DNA of 59,789 nt from Chloroflexota bacterium. GTDB taxonomy: Bacteria; Chloroflexota; Anaerolineae; B4-G1. Both the position numbers and the translations under genes were made by a program. The notes beneath the pieces are model-generated. The model saw only the letters and a program-made list of their open reading frames with translations. It ran no database searches and was not told the origin of the DNA. The first letter of the stretch is position 1, and every line of letters begins with the position of its first letter. The DNA lies in contig JAAEPW010000705.1 in assembly GCA_024232355.1 (NCBI GenBank), forward strand, positions 1 to 59,789, given 5' to 3'. Positions 41,743 through 50,499 of this stretch are shown here, one piece after another.

Positions 41743-42942
41743 GTGACTGACTATTACGCATTTCAAAAGCTCGCCATTAACGCTCACGGTCACCAGGTCA
41801 CCATAGTTGGCAAACCTGGTGCCTGGTCCTGGGATGAACTCGATCCGGGCACGGCAGCATTGTTACAAGTGGCCGAGATTGATCCAGACGACGACGTGCT
41901 CGACTTGGGCTGCGGTACAGGCGCAATCGGCGCGGTCGCGAGCATCCTGGCTCCACGCGGCCACATCACCCTGGTGGACTGTAACATAGTGGCGACCTCC
42001 TGTGCCCAACACACACTGATCACCAACGACATTGCCAACGCTGAGGTCCAGTTGGCCGATGGGGTAGAGATGTTGGCTCCTGCTTCATTCGATGTGGTAT
42101 TGAGCCATCTCCCGCGTGGGCGAGCGGTAAAAGAGGAACTGATCCAGGGAGCGGCACGGGTACTCGGGCCTGGCGGTCGCTTTTACTTTGTCGCCAACAA
42201 GCGAGCTGGAGTCAAAGGGGCTATCTCTTATGCCCGCGCATTGTTTGGGCAGTGCGGCGTCATACGGCAGAAAAAAGGTTACCACGTCGCATTGGCGATC
42301 AAACCCACAGATTTGGAATTGTCCCCGCCCGTAGACAGCTATATTGCCCGTACCGTCATCCTGAACGATGTGGAAACGGCGTTGGTCAGCAAACCGGGCG
42401 TTTTTGCCTGGGACCGGGTGGACGCGGGCTCGGCGGCGCTGGTGAGCGCGATGGAGATCGAGGCCCGTGATCGTGTACTCGACCTGGGCTGTGGTACGGG
42501 GCTGGCTGGGCTGGCGGCGGCCCGCAGTGCGTCCGAAGGCCATGTTGTGCTGGCGGATGCTGATGCGCGTGCTGTCGAATCGGCCCGCCGTACGCTGGAG
42601 GCGAATGGACTCACCAATGCTGAGACATTGCTCTCGGATTGCGGTTCCGCCGTGTTGGATCGTCAATTCGACGCCGGTCGCTTTGCCAAGCATCGTTTCG
42701 ATGCCGTGATCACCAACCCACCCTTCCACCAAGGCGTAGGGGTGGATTATGATGTTGCTTGTCAGTTCGTGCGCGACGCGGCGCAGGCGCTACGTCGTGG
42801 GGGTCGCCTCTTTCTCGTCGCCAATCGTTTTTTACGCTATGGTGACCTCATCCGCGAGACCTTTGGAAACGTCGCCACCGCCTATGCCGACAACCGCTAC
42901 CACGTTTTGACCGCAGTGGCGCAGAAATCCAGTTCAGGGTAG
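41743..42942 (+). CDS. Two-domain class I methyltransferase (RsmC/RlmG-like)
   Basis: A 399-residue protein made of two Rossmann methyltransferase domains. The first has VLDLGCGTGAIGAV (near 50) but lacks an NPP motif (SHLPRG in its place) and is probably non-catalytic. The second has VLDLGCGTGLAGLA (near 246) and ITNPPFHQG (near 325), the signature of N2-guanine rRNA methyltransferases. This matches RsmC and RlmG, in which an inactive N-domain helps bind rRNA. GTG start at 41743 behind GGAG. It lies 27 bases ahead of the oxidoreductase gene. Confidence 0.82.
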   Translation: MTDYYAFQKLAINAHGHQVTIVGKPGAWSWDELDPGTAALLQVAEIDPDDDVLDLGCGTGAIGAVASILAPRGHITLVDCNIVATSCAQHTLITNDIANAEVQLADGVEMLAPASFDVVLSHLPRGRAVKEELIQGAARVLGPGGRFYFVANKRAGVKGAISYARALFGQCGVIRQKKGYHVALAIKPTDLELSPPVDSYIARTVILNDVETALVSKPGVFAWDRVDAGSAALVSAMEIEARDRVLDLGCGTGLAGLAAARSASEGHVVLADADARAVESARRTLEANGLTNAETLLSDCGSAVLDRQFDAGRFAKHRFDAVITNPPFHQGVGVDYDVACQFVRDAAQALRRGGRLFLVANRFLRYGDLIRETFGNVATAYADNRYHVLTAVAQKSSSG

Positions 42943-42969
42943 AATATTAGCAGGAGGCAAAAGACGACA

Positions 42970-44106
42970 ATGTGGACAGGACAAGAGCAAAAGCGAGTTG
43001 ATGCCTGCGACGTGGTCGTCGTGGGGGCAGGATTGGTGGGGACGGCAGTGGCAGCCCGTTTGGTCAGTGAGGGGATTGACACGGCGGTTCTGGAGGCTCA
43101 AGGTATAGCGGATGGCGCGACCGGACGATGCGCGGGGATGGTGCTCACTGGCCTGGCCGGTCACTACAACTGGGCCGTTGCTGCATATGGCCGTCAAAAA
43201 GCCGGCAATGTTTGGGCGCTCACCGTCGAAGGGCGGGAGCGATTGATAAAAACTGCCAAACAGTTGAGGGTACCCATCCAACGCACCGGCAGCCTTGCTC
43301 TGGCCGTTGACCAGGCCGAGGTAGATGCCCTGGAAGAATCAACCGAATTGTTGCAAGAGGACGGTTTTAATGCCCGGTTTGATTCTAGCGACCCTATCAA
43401 TCGCGGTTTCGGTGCGGCTCTGCGGTATCCCGACGATGTAACTGTGAATGCTACCGCACTGACCTGGGCATTACTAACTGCCAACAACATAACCGTACAC
43501 GAAAGAACCGAAGTGTACAAGCTGGAGCAAGAACAAGATGGCATACGGGTCTGGGCACAGGGTCGTACCGTGTTTTGCCGTGCCGTCGTATTAGCCATCA
43601 ACGGCTACGCCCCACTACTCGATTTCTACTTTACCGACAAGGTTGCCCCCACCCGCAGTCTCATTTTCGCCACCGAGCCGCTGGACGAGGTGGTACTCGA
43701 ACAGCCTTGCAGCGCCGACTATGGATACGAATATTGCCACCAGTTGCCCGACCGACGATTATTGCTGGGCAGTTGGCGGCGTCCCCGTGCTTTGGGTCAG
43801 AAAAAGAACACCGAATCAGACCCCAACGCCGAGTTGGACGACATGGTGCGCGATGGGTTATTCCGCTTTGCCTCGCGTCACTTTCCCGATGCCAATGTTG
43901 AGGCACGCGGCACCAATCGATGGTCTGGGGTGATGGGGTTCACCCCTGATGGTTTGCCACTGGTGGGCCGCTTACCCAACTTGCCCCAGGCCTATTTTGC
44001 GGTCGGCCTTGGAGGTCGGGGGTTGGCTTGGGCATTTGTCGTTGCCGATCAATTGGTAGAATCAATGCTGAACAACGCCGATCCGGGGACGAGATTATTC
44101 AACTAG
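42970..44106 (+). CDS. FAD-dependent DAO-type oxidoreductase
   Basis: A 378-residue flavoprotein with the dinucleotide motif VVVVGAGLVGTAVAARL (residues 12-28), an acidic residue ending the second strand (VLEAQG), and a C-terminal GFTPDGLPLVGRLP and GLGGRGLAWAF typical of D-amino-acid oxidase, glycine oxidase and gamma-glutamylputrescine oxidase relatives. The substrate is likely an amine or amino acid. ATG at 42970 with AGGAGG upstream. It lies 25 bases ahead of the radical SAM gene, so it may be co-transcribed with the AmmeMemoRadiSam set. Confidence 0.85.
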   Translation: MWTGQEQKRVDACDVVVVGAGLVGTAVAARLVSEGIDTAVLEAQGIADGATGRCAGMVLTGLAGHYNWAVAAYGRQKAGNVWALTVEGRERLIKTAKQLRVPIQRTGSLALAVDQAEVDALEESTELLQEDGFNARFDSSDPINRGFGAALRYPDDVTVNATALTWALLTANNITVHERTEVYKLEQEQDGIRVWAQGRTVFCRAVVLAINGYAPLLDFYFTDKVAPTRSLIFATEPLDEVVLEQPCSADYGYEYCHQLPDRRLLLGSWRRPRALGQKKNTESDPNAELDDMVRDGLFRFASRHFPDANVEARGTNRWSGVMGFTPDGLPLVGRLPNLPQAYFAVGLGGRGLAWAFVVADQLVESMLNNADPGTRLFN

Positions 44107-44131
44107 GGCGAAATTTGCAGGAGGAGTGCCA

Positions 44132-45154
44132 ATGCGCAAGGAAGCGTACCTCGCCAAATCACTCTCCGACGGTGTGGTACAGTGCCGGACCTGCGAACAC
44201 TTTTGCACCATCAAGCCAGGCGATGTAGGAAAATGCGGTGTGCGCCGGAACCTGGATGGCACGCTTTATCTGCTTGTCTATGGAAAAGCTATCGCCATCC
44301 ACATAGACCCCATCGAAAAAAAGCCTCTCTTTCACTTTATGCCTCGCGACAATATCCTCTCCATCGGCACATACGGTTGCAATTTTCGCTGTCCCTTTTG
44401 CCAAAACTGGCAATTGTCGCAGCCTCGCAATTTTATCGAACAGCAGGACGATGTGGTGCAACGAGCGATGCCTGAGGCACTCGTCAGCACCTGTCTGCAA
44501 GACAATATCCCAATGATCGCCTACACCTATAACGAACCGACTGTCTTTTTCGAGTACACCTACGACACCGCCAAACTGGCCCACGAACAGAACATCAAAA
44601 ACGTCTATGTCTCTAACGGCTACATGTCGCAGGCGACACTCGACATGATCGCGCCATACTTGGATGGTATCAACGTGGACCTCAAGGCGTTTACCGACGA
44701 ATTCTACCGCGAACAGTGCCAAGCCCGGATCGCACCGGTCAAGCGCAACATCTCGCACATCGCCCGCGAGACCGACATTTGGATCGAGGTCACTACGCTG
44801 TTGATCCCCGGCCTCAACGATTCTGACGAGGAACTGCGCGCAATGACCGAGTGGATGGCGGGCGTAGACCCTGATCTGATTTGGCACGTCACCGCTTTTC
44901 ACCCCAATCACGAGATGCGCGACCGCCCCCGCACCTCTCAACAATCGCTGGCCCGCGCCTACGAGATTGGCACGCAGGCCGGGCTGCGCCACGTCTACGT
45001 GGGCAACGTGATGGACGCGGATCGTGAGAGCACCTATTGCCCCCAGTGCAAGCAAAAGCTAATTCAGCGTCAGTGGTACAGTGTGAAAGAGCTGTGGCAG
45101 GAACGCGGTACGTGTTCCCAATGCAACCACGCGATTGCTGGGGTCTGGTCATAG
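44132..45154 (+). CDS. amrS: AmmeMemoRadiSam system radical SAM enzyme
   Basis: A 340-residue radical SAM protein. An N-terminal Cys cluster (C18, C21, C25, C35) precedes the [4Fe-4S] motif CNFRCPFC (C83, C87, C90) and the PflA-like barrel (YTYNEPTVFFEY; VDLKAFTDEFY). A C-terminal zinc-ribbon-like set (CPQCKQK; CSQCNHA) closes it. This is the AmrS layout, always found with Memo and AMMECR1 proteins, whose joint reaction is not known. The ATG at 44132 with AGGAGG upstream is preferred over a GTG at 44126. The Memo and AMMECR1 genes follow only after a three-gene insert. Confidence 0.92.
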   Translation: MRKEAYLAKSLSDGVVQCRTCEHFCTIKPGDVGKCGVRRNLDGTLYLLVYGKAIAIHIDPIEKKPLFHFMPRDNILSIGTYGCNFRCPFCQNWQLSQPRNFIEQQDDVVQRAMPEALVSTCLQDNIPMIAYTYNEPTVFFEYTYDTAKLAHEQNIKNVYVSNGYMSQATLDMIAPYLDGINVDLKAFTDEFYREQCQARIAPVKRNISHIARETDIWIEVTTLLIPGLNDSDEELRAMTEWMAGVDPDLIWHVTAFHPNHEMRDRPRTSQQSLARAYEIGTQAGLRHVYVGNVMDADRESTYCPQCKQKLIQRQWYSVKELWQERGTCSQCNHAIAGVWS

Positions 45155-45206
45155 TTAGTACGCCCAAGTCTAGCGCGATTCAAGTACTTGATACAAGGAA
45201 TCCAAA

Positions 45207-46331
45207 ATGAACCGATTGGGTTTAGTCATTTCGCTTCTGTTGCCATTCTTAATAGGGTGTGTTCCAGAAAGAATCCTAGCTCCAACCGTCACGCCAACAG
45301 TCATCTCAACGTCAACTGGTACACCAATATCTCAACCCACTGCCGGAAAGATAGATGGAAAGGTAATGGATTCAAGTGATGGGTCTTTTATACCATTCGC
45401 AAATGTTAGTACAGATCCACCTACTAGCTCAGTTACTACCGATGAACGAGGAGATTACTCTATTGCGGATGTATCTCCTGGCAATTATGCGGTCACTGCA
45501 TCCAAATTTGGTTACACAAGTGCAAGTGTGAACATTGCTGTTGGGACAAACAGAACAACCACAACAGATCTCCATCTAACAGCAAGCCTGACAAACATTC
45601 TTCCCACCTCCACGCCTGTTCCCGCAATGACGCCCCACGCCAGCAAAGATCTTGTTGCGTATTATCCGTTCAACGGTAACGCCAATGATGAAAGTGGAAA
45701 TGGACATCATGGGGCAGCATATGGAGCTACGTTGACCTTGGATAGATTTGAAAACCCGGATAGCGCATATCTCTTTGATGGCATAGACGACTATATAGCA
45801 CTGCCCGACAACTTGAACATTGTTGATACAGATTTTTCCATCAGTGCCTGGATAAAGCCTAGCGATTATGGTATCAAGAGCCCTATGAGTTCGTCATGTC
45901 ATAGGTTTATTTTTTCATATAGATACAGGTCCCATGCATCCGGGCATTCTACAAACGGTGGGTTGCGCTTTGGTCTCAATGAAGATTCAGGTTGTGGCGG
46001 AAACAACTATTTGACAATAGCATTCTTCAAACCAGATTTTGCAGCTAGTGGAATAAATCACGAATATGATAGCACTGATTGGTTTCTTTACACTGTGACA
46101 CGAGCGTCTGAGGAAATGATTATTTACGTGAATGGAGAAGCTGTGTCGTGGAACGAAACCTCTGGAGGACCCCTGTATGAAAATCCTGCGCATTTTTATT
46201 CGACTATAGGCGCACAGCGGGTAAGAATAGTAGAAGGGGTCGCATTTCCATTTGCTGGCATCATTGACGACGTACATATCTACAACTATGCTTTGTCTGA
46301 ATCTCAAATCCGGGAGGATTTGTTACCCTGA
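45207..46331 (+). CDS. Lipoprotein with CarboxypepD-reg and LamG-like domains
   Basis: A 374-residue secreted protein. The signal peptide ends in the lipobox FLIGC (Cys18), then comes a Thr/Pro-rich linker, a carboxypeptidase-regulatory-like beta-sandwich (about 48-118: GKVMDSSDGSFIPFANV, then GDYSIADVSPGNYAVTASK), a second linker and a concanavalin/LamG-like domain (about 145-370: LVAYYPFNGNANDESGNGHHG; FDGIDDYIALPD). Likely a surface glycan- or matrix-binding lipoprotein. Its base composition is clearly AT-richer than the Amr genes on both sides, suggesting later insertion. Confidence 0.8.
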   Translation: MNRLGLVISLLLPFLIGCVPERILAPTVTPTVISTSTGTPISQPTAGKIDGKVMDSSDGSFIPFANVSTDPPTSSVTTDERGDYSIADVSPGNYAVTASKFGYTSASVNIAVGTNRTTTTDLHLTASLTNILPTSTPVPAMTPHASKDLVAYYPFNGNANDESGNGHHGAAYGATLTLDRFENPDSAYLFDGIDDYIALPDNLNIVDTDFSISAWIKPSDYGIKSPMSSSCHRFIFSYRYRSHASGHSTNGGLRFGLNEDSGCGGNNYLTIAFFKPDFAASGINHEYDSTDWFLYTVTRASEEMIIYVNGEAVSWNETSGGPLYENPAHFYSTIGAQRVRIVEGVAFPFAGIIDDVHIYNYALSESQIREDLLP

Positions 46332-46429
46332 GAGTGCTCGTCTGAACAATGATATTAGATCGTGTGTAGGCCAAGTGCCTGGATACTCGATTAGTTGGAC
46401 CATTCACTGCAAGTCAAGAGAGGATAAAA

Positions 46430-46798
46430 ATGGACAAGCAAATTCAATGGATCACGTACAAGGAGAAAAGGGTTCTGTTCAACAATTATGCCGGTCTCCG
46501 GGGGGACGATTACATAGCTGCCATCGAAGAGACCAAGCAAGAACTTTTACGTCATCCAAAAGGCAGCGTAATCTTGACCCTGACCGACGTATCGGATTCT
46601 GTTGCTTCGCCCGATACATCGAAAAAAGCCAAGGAATTAACGGCTGCGACAAAAGGAAATGAGATCACCACTATTGCTGCCACGGTTGGAATGACGGGAA
46701 TAAAAAAGTCTCTGGCCCAGTTCATCAGAAAAGACGTGCATTTTTCGGATAGTATTCAAGAGGCCAAAGATTGGTTGGTGGAGCAAGCTGATAGCTAG
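46430..46798 (+). CDS. Small STAS/SpoIIAA-like protein, unknown
   Basis: A 122-residue soluble protein with alternating strand/helix pattern (QWITYKEKRVLFNNYAGL; GSVILTLTDVSDS; NEITTIAATVGMTGIKKSL). The layout suggests a STAS or SpoIIAA-like fold, but the usual phosphorylatable Ser is not evident, so I do not assign a role. ATG at 46430 with GAGAGGA upstream. It is one of three genes lying between amrS and the Memo gene. Confidence 0.62.
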   Translation: MDKQIQWITYKEKRVLFNNYAGLRGDDYIAAIEETKQELLRHPKGSVILTLTDVSDSVASPDTSKKAKELTAATKGNEITTIAATVGMTGIKKSLAQFIRKDVHFSDSIQEAKDWLVEQADS

Positions 46799-46810
46799 TC
46801 GAGTAGAACA

Positions 46811-47242
46811 ATGTCAACACCAAAAGAACGTAAAGCAACCATTCGTCGGGTCATTGACGAAACGCTTCACCAGGGTAATCTAGATGCATTGGACGCGCTG
46901 TATGCCGACGACTTTTATCGCCGCAGACCTCCGTATCCAGATATTGACGGCCTACAAGCGCTCAGGCAAAACTTTGCAGACATCCGCAGTTCATACCCCG
47001 ACGTTCACGTCACGATCGACGAGATAATCATCGAAGGAGACACATCCGTCTGGCGGTGGACCTTTTGGGGCACACAGACAGGTGCATCACCAACTACCGG
47101 CGCGCCGCCCACCGGCAAGAGAGTGACATTTACAGGATGTACTGTAGCTCATTGGAAATACGGCAAAATCGTCGACGACTTTCAAAATGCGGATTGGTTG
47201 GGTCTGTTGCAGCAGCTTGGCTATGAAATAGCTCCACCATAA
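46811..47242 (+). CDS. SnoaL-like ester cyclase/polyketide-cyclase-fold protein
   Basis: A 143-residue alpha+beta-barrel protein of the SnoaL/NTF2-like group: IRRVIDETLHQGNLDALDAL, then YPDIDGLQALRQNFADIRSSYPDV (split by the helix turn), a central WRWTFWGTQTG and the late TVAHWKYGKIVDDFQNAD. Members bind small hydrophobic ligands and some are cyclases; the ligand here is unknown. It starts 12 bases after the preceding gene and 39 bases before the Memo gene. Confidence 0.78.
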   Translation: MSTPKERKATIRRVIDETLHQGNLDALDALYADDFYRRRPPYPDIDGLQALRQNFADIRSSYPDVHVTIDEIIIEGDTSVWRWTFWGTQTGASPTTGAPPTGKRVTFTGCTVAHWKYGKIVDDFQNADWLGLLQQLGYEIAPP

Positions 47243-47281
47243 AAAGAATCTGGTAACAAAAATTGTTATGGGAGGTGACTA

Positions 47282-48154
47282 ATGTCCAAATCACCCATCC
47301 GACAGCCTGCCGTCGCCGGTCAGTTCTATCCCGGCGACCGCGCGGGCTGTATTAGTCAAATCAAACAGTATCTGCCTGCCGAACCCAGTCCTGACGTTCC
47401 CGAAAAGATCATAGCCGGCCTGGTCCCCCACGCCGGGTGGACCTACTCTGGCGCTATGGCGGCCAAGGTTTTCGCTGCCATCAAGGCCAAAAGCACGCCG
47501 GAAACCTTTGTCCTGCTCAGCGCTATGCACAAATGGAGCACGTCTCACCCGGCCGTCTATGCCAATGGCAGTTGGAATACTCCCTTGGGCCAGATTGAGG
47601 TGGACGAGGAACTGGCGACAGATATCCTCCAAACCGGTGACGGTTTGTTCACCAATGCGCCCGATGCCCACGCCAAGGAGCATTCTGCCGAAGTGCAGGT
47701 GCCCTTTATCCAGCATTTCTTCTCCGAGGCCAAGCTCCTGCCCATCTTGCTCCCCCCCGACGCCAGTGCTGCCCGCGCCGGTGAGATCATCGGCCAAGTG
47801 ATAAATGCGGCACAAAAATCCATCGCCGTCGTCGGCACCACCGACCTGACCCACTATGGCCAAGCGTACTATAATTTTGCGCCAGCGGGGACAGGCAAGC
47901 CGGCCCTAGAGTGGACGCGGGCCAACGACGAGCGGGTCATCGACCTCATCCTCGATATGCGGGCAGAAGAGATCGTCGCTGAAACCAGCGCCCACCGCAA
48001 TGCCTGCGGGGGAGGAGCGATTGCGGCAACCGTCGCGGCGGCGCGGATGATGGGGGCAGAAAAGGGTCACTTGTTGGAATATACCACCAGCTACCACGTG
48101 ATGCCCCGTGGCACAGCCACCAACTTTGTTGGCTATGCCGCGATTGTGTTCTAG
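47282..48154 (+). CDS. amrB: AmmeMemoRadiSam system protein B (Memo-like)
   Basis: A 290-residue Memo-family protein, structurally related to class III extradiol dioxygenases. Conserved features: RQPAVAGQFYPGD (8-20), VPHAGWTYSG (with probable metal His50), HAKEHSAEVQVPF, GTTDLTHYG and the Cys in NACGGGAI. Human MEMO1 binds copper/iron; the bacterial reaction with AmrS is unknown. ATG at 47282 with GGGAGG upstream; followed after 18 bases by the AMMECR1 gene. Confidence 0.93.
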   Translation: MSKSPIRQPAVAGQFYPGDRAGCISQIKQYLPAEPSPDVPEKIIAGLVPHAGWTYSGAMAAKVFAAIKAKSTPETFVLLSAMHKWSTSHPAVYANGSWNTPLGQIEVDEELATDILQTGDGLFTNAPDAHAKEHSAEVQVPFIQHFFSEAKLLPILLPPDASAARAGEIIGQVINAAQKSIAVVGTTDLTHYGQAYYNFAPAGTGKPALEWTRANDERVIDLILDMRAEEIVAETSAHRNACGGGAIAATVAAARMMGAEKGHLLEYTTSYHVMPRGTATNFVGYAAIVF

Positions 48155-48172
48155 ACAAACAGGAGGCCGCTC

Positions 48173-48754
48173 ATGCCCCTTTCAGACATGGACCGCCAAT
48201 ATTTGTTAAAGTTAGCCCGCGAGGCCATCACCTATCGCTTGCAGGGAGAGGAACTGCCGCCAGTAGACCCAGAGGCTTTGCCCGAATCTCTCTCTCATAA
48301 CGGGGCCTGTTTCGTCACGCTGACCAAGCGCGGGGAGTTGCAGGGCTGCATCGGCTCGCTGGAACCGCGTCGGTTGCTGGTGGAGGATGTGCGCGCCAAC
48401 GCCATCTCTGCCGCTTTTCACGATCCCCGCTTCCCGCCAATGCAAGAGGCCGAGTTGGACACCATACGCGTCGAACTCTCTATCTTGGGCACCCCCGAAC
48501 CGTTGTCGTACGACGGACCTGATGATCTGATCACCCAACTGCGCCCTGGCATAGACGGTGTGGTCCTCGAGAGCGGTTGGAATCGGGCCACGTTCCTGCC
48601 CCAGGTGTGGGACAAGCTTTCAGACCCGCATCAATTCCTGGGGCAACTGTGCCGTAAAGCCAACCTCTCCGCCGACGCTTACCGCAAGCCTGGCCTCAAT
48701 GTGTACGTTTATCAAGTGGAAAAGTTCAAAGAGGGGGAAAAAGAAGCAATCTGA
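48173..48754 (+). CDS. amrA: AmmeMemoRadiSam system protein A (AMMECR1-like)
   Basis: A 193-residue AMMECR1-domain protein with the family core LQGCIGSL (59-66), DVRANAISAAFHDPRFPP and the C-terminal WNRATFLPQVWDKLSDP. The invariant Cys61 in LQGCIG has been proposed to take part in chemistry. It completes the AmrS-AmrB-AmrA trio. ATG at 48173 behind AGGAGG. Convergent with the small membrane protein encoded on the minus strand 11 bases away. Confidence 0.93.
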   Translation: MPLSDMDRQYLLKLAREAITYRLQGEELPPVDPEALPESLSHNGACFVTLTKRGELQGCIGSLEPRRLLVEDVRANAISAAFHDPRFPPMQEAELDTIRVELSILGTPEPLSYDGPDDLITQLRPGIDGVVLESGWNRATFLPQVWDKLSDPHQFLGQLCRKANLSADAYRKPGLNVYVYQVEKFKEGEKEAI

Positions 48755-48765
48755 GCAATTCTCAA

Positions 48766-49050
48766 TCATTTCTGGAACATGCTGACGCATCGAAGCAATG
48801 CCCCAAAGAGAAAAAGCATCATACTCAGGCCCACGACAACGCGATAGCGCGTTGGCAAAGTCGTTTCGTCTGGATACCTCTGCTTTGCCACTAGAAAAGT
48901 AAAGCCTGCAACGGCGGCTGCAATTCCTCTGGTAATCCAATAGACGGTACGTGCACTATCCTCAGATGTTGTCACCCCGACAAGTCCGAGAATCAACGAA
49001 ACGATTCCAAACCCGGTTAGTAATATCCAAGCCGATTTCTTTTCCTGCAC
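48766..49050 (-). CDS. Small three-helix membrane protein
   Basis: About 94 residues, with three membrane helices (AWILLTGFGIVSLILGLVG; TVYWITRGIAAAVAGFTFLV; VVVGLSMMLFLFGALL). Function unknown. The start is uncertain: GTG at 49050 lies behind GGAGGAG and right after the stop of the upstream gene (49058), while the open frame runs back to 49173 inside that gene. Together with the lipoprotein gene upstream it forms a two-gene unit. Confidence 0.6.
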   Translation of the reverse strand: MQEKKSAWILLTGFGIVSLILGLVGVTTSEDSARTVYWITRGIAAAVAGFTFLVAKQRYPDETTLPTRYRVVVGLSMMLFLFGALLRCVSMFQK

Positions 49051-49057
49051 AAGCGCT

Positions 49058-49660
49058 TTACACTCCTCCACAATCCTTGGGATAAAAGGTCTGGAACATG
49101 ACCTCGAACGAGGCAGCCCACTCGGACCACACATCCTCCGGAGCTTGCGCGACAATCTGGTACACGACGTCATTGGGAAGCAGATCGCCCAACATGGTCT
49201 CGGGCCGGACGACGATCATAAAACGCACGCGTTCGCCCCCGCCACCGCTCAATTCGGCCTGGAGACCGTCCAGCGCGTTGCCCAAATAGTCTGTCACCTG
49301 CACCGGCTCGAATGAAGGCGCGTTTGACGAGTCAACCCACCGAGTACCGATTTGGGTTGCCAGGGCATCGAGAGATGCATCCTGTTCCGCATCGGTGCGG
49401 CGGCGAGCAGTGATGAACACGAATACCGATTCGTCATCTGATTGGAACAGAATCCCATCGGTCGTCAATAGCTCTGGGGGATGACTGACCATGTACGTGC
49501 AATCGTCAAAAAAGACCGTGCCCTCAGGAGAGATCGGTGTCAGCAATTGTACTGGCTCTTCCGTCATCTGCGGCGTGGGCGATGTCAGGGGAGTGCAGGC
49601 AAGCAGCGCGATGAATAACAGGATAAGAATCGCGCCCACAAGTCTATGATCGTGACTCAT
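49058..49660 (-). CDS. Lipoprotein of unknown function
   Basis: A 200-residue lipoprotein: hydrophobic segment (8-22) ending in the lipobox ALLAC, a Thr/Pro/Gln-rich linker, then a globular domain (DCTYMVSHPPELLTTDGILF; WSEWAASFEVMFQTFYPKDC). The pattern of a predicted beta-rich domain ending with a 'W--A----F--F' helix resembles the DcrB/PsbP-like lipoproteins, as does the protein at 53894-54505. ATG at 49660 with GAGGG upstream. Confidence 0.68.
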   Translation of the reverse strand: MSHDHRLVGAILILLFIALLACTPLTSPTPQMTEEPVQLLTPISPEGTVFFDDCTYMVSHPPELLTTDGILFQSDDESVFVFITARRRTDAEQDASLDALATQIGTRWVDSSNAPSFEPVQVTDYLGNALDGLQAELSGGGGERVRFMIVVRPETMLGDLLPNDVVYQIVAQAPEDVWSEWAASFEVMFQTFYPKDCGGV

Positions 49661-49742
49661 AGTTTGAACCCTCTAATTCTCCTATCACGAATATTTTCAA
49701 GCAGGAAGATTCGTAATCCAAAATGAATCCCCGGGAAGCGAC

Positions 49743-50228
49743 TCATTCCTCACACAACTCGGCGGTCTTTGTGAATGATACCTTGATCTCTTGGCTCCCC
49801 AACATCCCTGCCATTTCGATGCTCTGATCTGTCGTGGGAACGTGTTCAGAAAAGTTACTGTACGTCTCGATCAACGAGTGCGTGCCGTCTTCTTCGACCA
49901 CATCCAAGCTCACAGACCCCGATGGCGGAACCTTGACCCGGTCAAGAAGCAACCCATCGACACAGTTGTTGCGCACCTCCAGCACACCACCGTTGCAGTT
50001 GTTCACCGTGACCTCTAGACATTCGTTCTCCGGCTCGACGGTCAAGTCGAGTATGACCGTTCTCCCAGAACAACCGCCCATCATACCAATCCCCACCGTT
50101 TCCACGCATCCCGGCGCGGGGCTATCTTTGACGACGATACAACTCAACAGGACCACAACTTGTATCCCCACGACCAGCAATACCGTTTTTTTGGATTTTG
50201 ATTGTCTCATTCTACTCATTTTCATTTT
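49743..50228 (-). CDS. Cys-rich exported protein, unknown
   Basis: About 161 residues. A basic start, one hydrophobic segment (KTVLLVVGIQVVVLLSC, possible lipobox), then a domain with several Cys (GCVETVGIG, GGCSGR, CLEVTVNNCNGG, NNCVDGLLL, AELCEE) that could form disulfides outside the cell. I do not recognise a family. Several Met codons compete for the start; I prefer 50228, about 11 bases after GGGAG. The next 272 bases hold the second copy of the GGAATTCC repeat and no gene. Confidence 0.6.
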   Translation of the reverse strand, partial: KMKMSRMRQSKSKKTVLLVVGIQVVVLLSCIVVKDSPAPGCVETVGIGMMGGCSGRTVILDLTVEPENECLEVTVNNCNGGVLEVRNNCVDGLLLDRVKVPPSGSVSLDVVEEDGTHSLIETYSNFSEHVPTTDQSIEMAGMLGSQEIKVSFTKTAELCEE

Positions 50229-50315
50229 GCACATTTCTCCCAGCCTCAGTGGATCCAGCTTTTGAGGAGCCAGGCACACCCACGTGCCGAGCGAGACCGC
50301 ATCTGCGGATGCTAA

Positions 50316-50496
50316 GGGAATTCCAGAGAAATAAATCTCCCAAACAGATTTTGTAATGCAGTCAACGACACCGTGAAAAAGCAGATTATGATGGAATTCC
50401 TGGAGCTTTGCCGGTTATTTTGTAACTCGCGTGCGATTTATGAGATTCTCCGCCGTAAATTTTGGGATGAGTTAAAAACTGGAAAAGCCTAACTCG
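50316..50496. repeat. Dispersed repeat GGAATTCC...CAGTCAACGACACC (copy 2)
   Basis: Matches 41547-41676: GGAATTCCAGAGAAATAAATC, CAGATTTTGTAATGCAGTC, AACGACACC, GATTATGATGGAATTCCTG, and after a longer gap AACTGGAAAAGCC. The copies are in the same orientation and diverge by point changes and one indel of about 50 bases, so the family is not recent. Between two minus-strand genes. Confidence 0.7.
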
Positions 50497-50499
50497 GAT

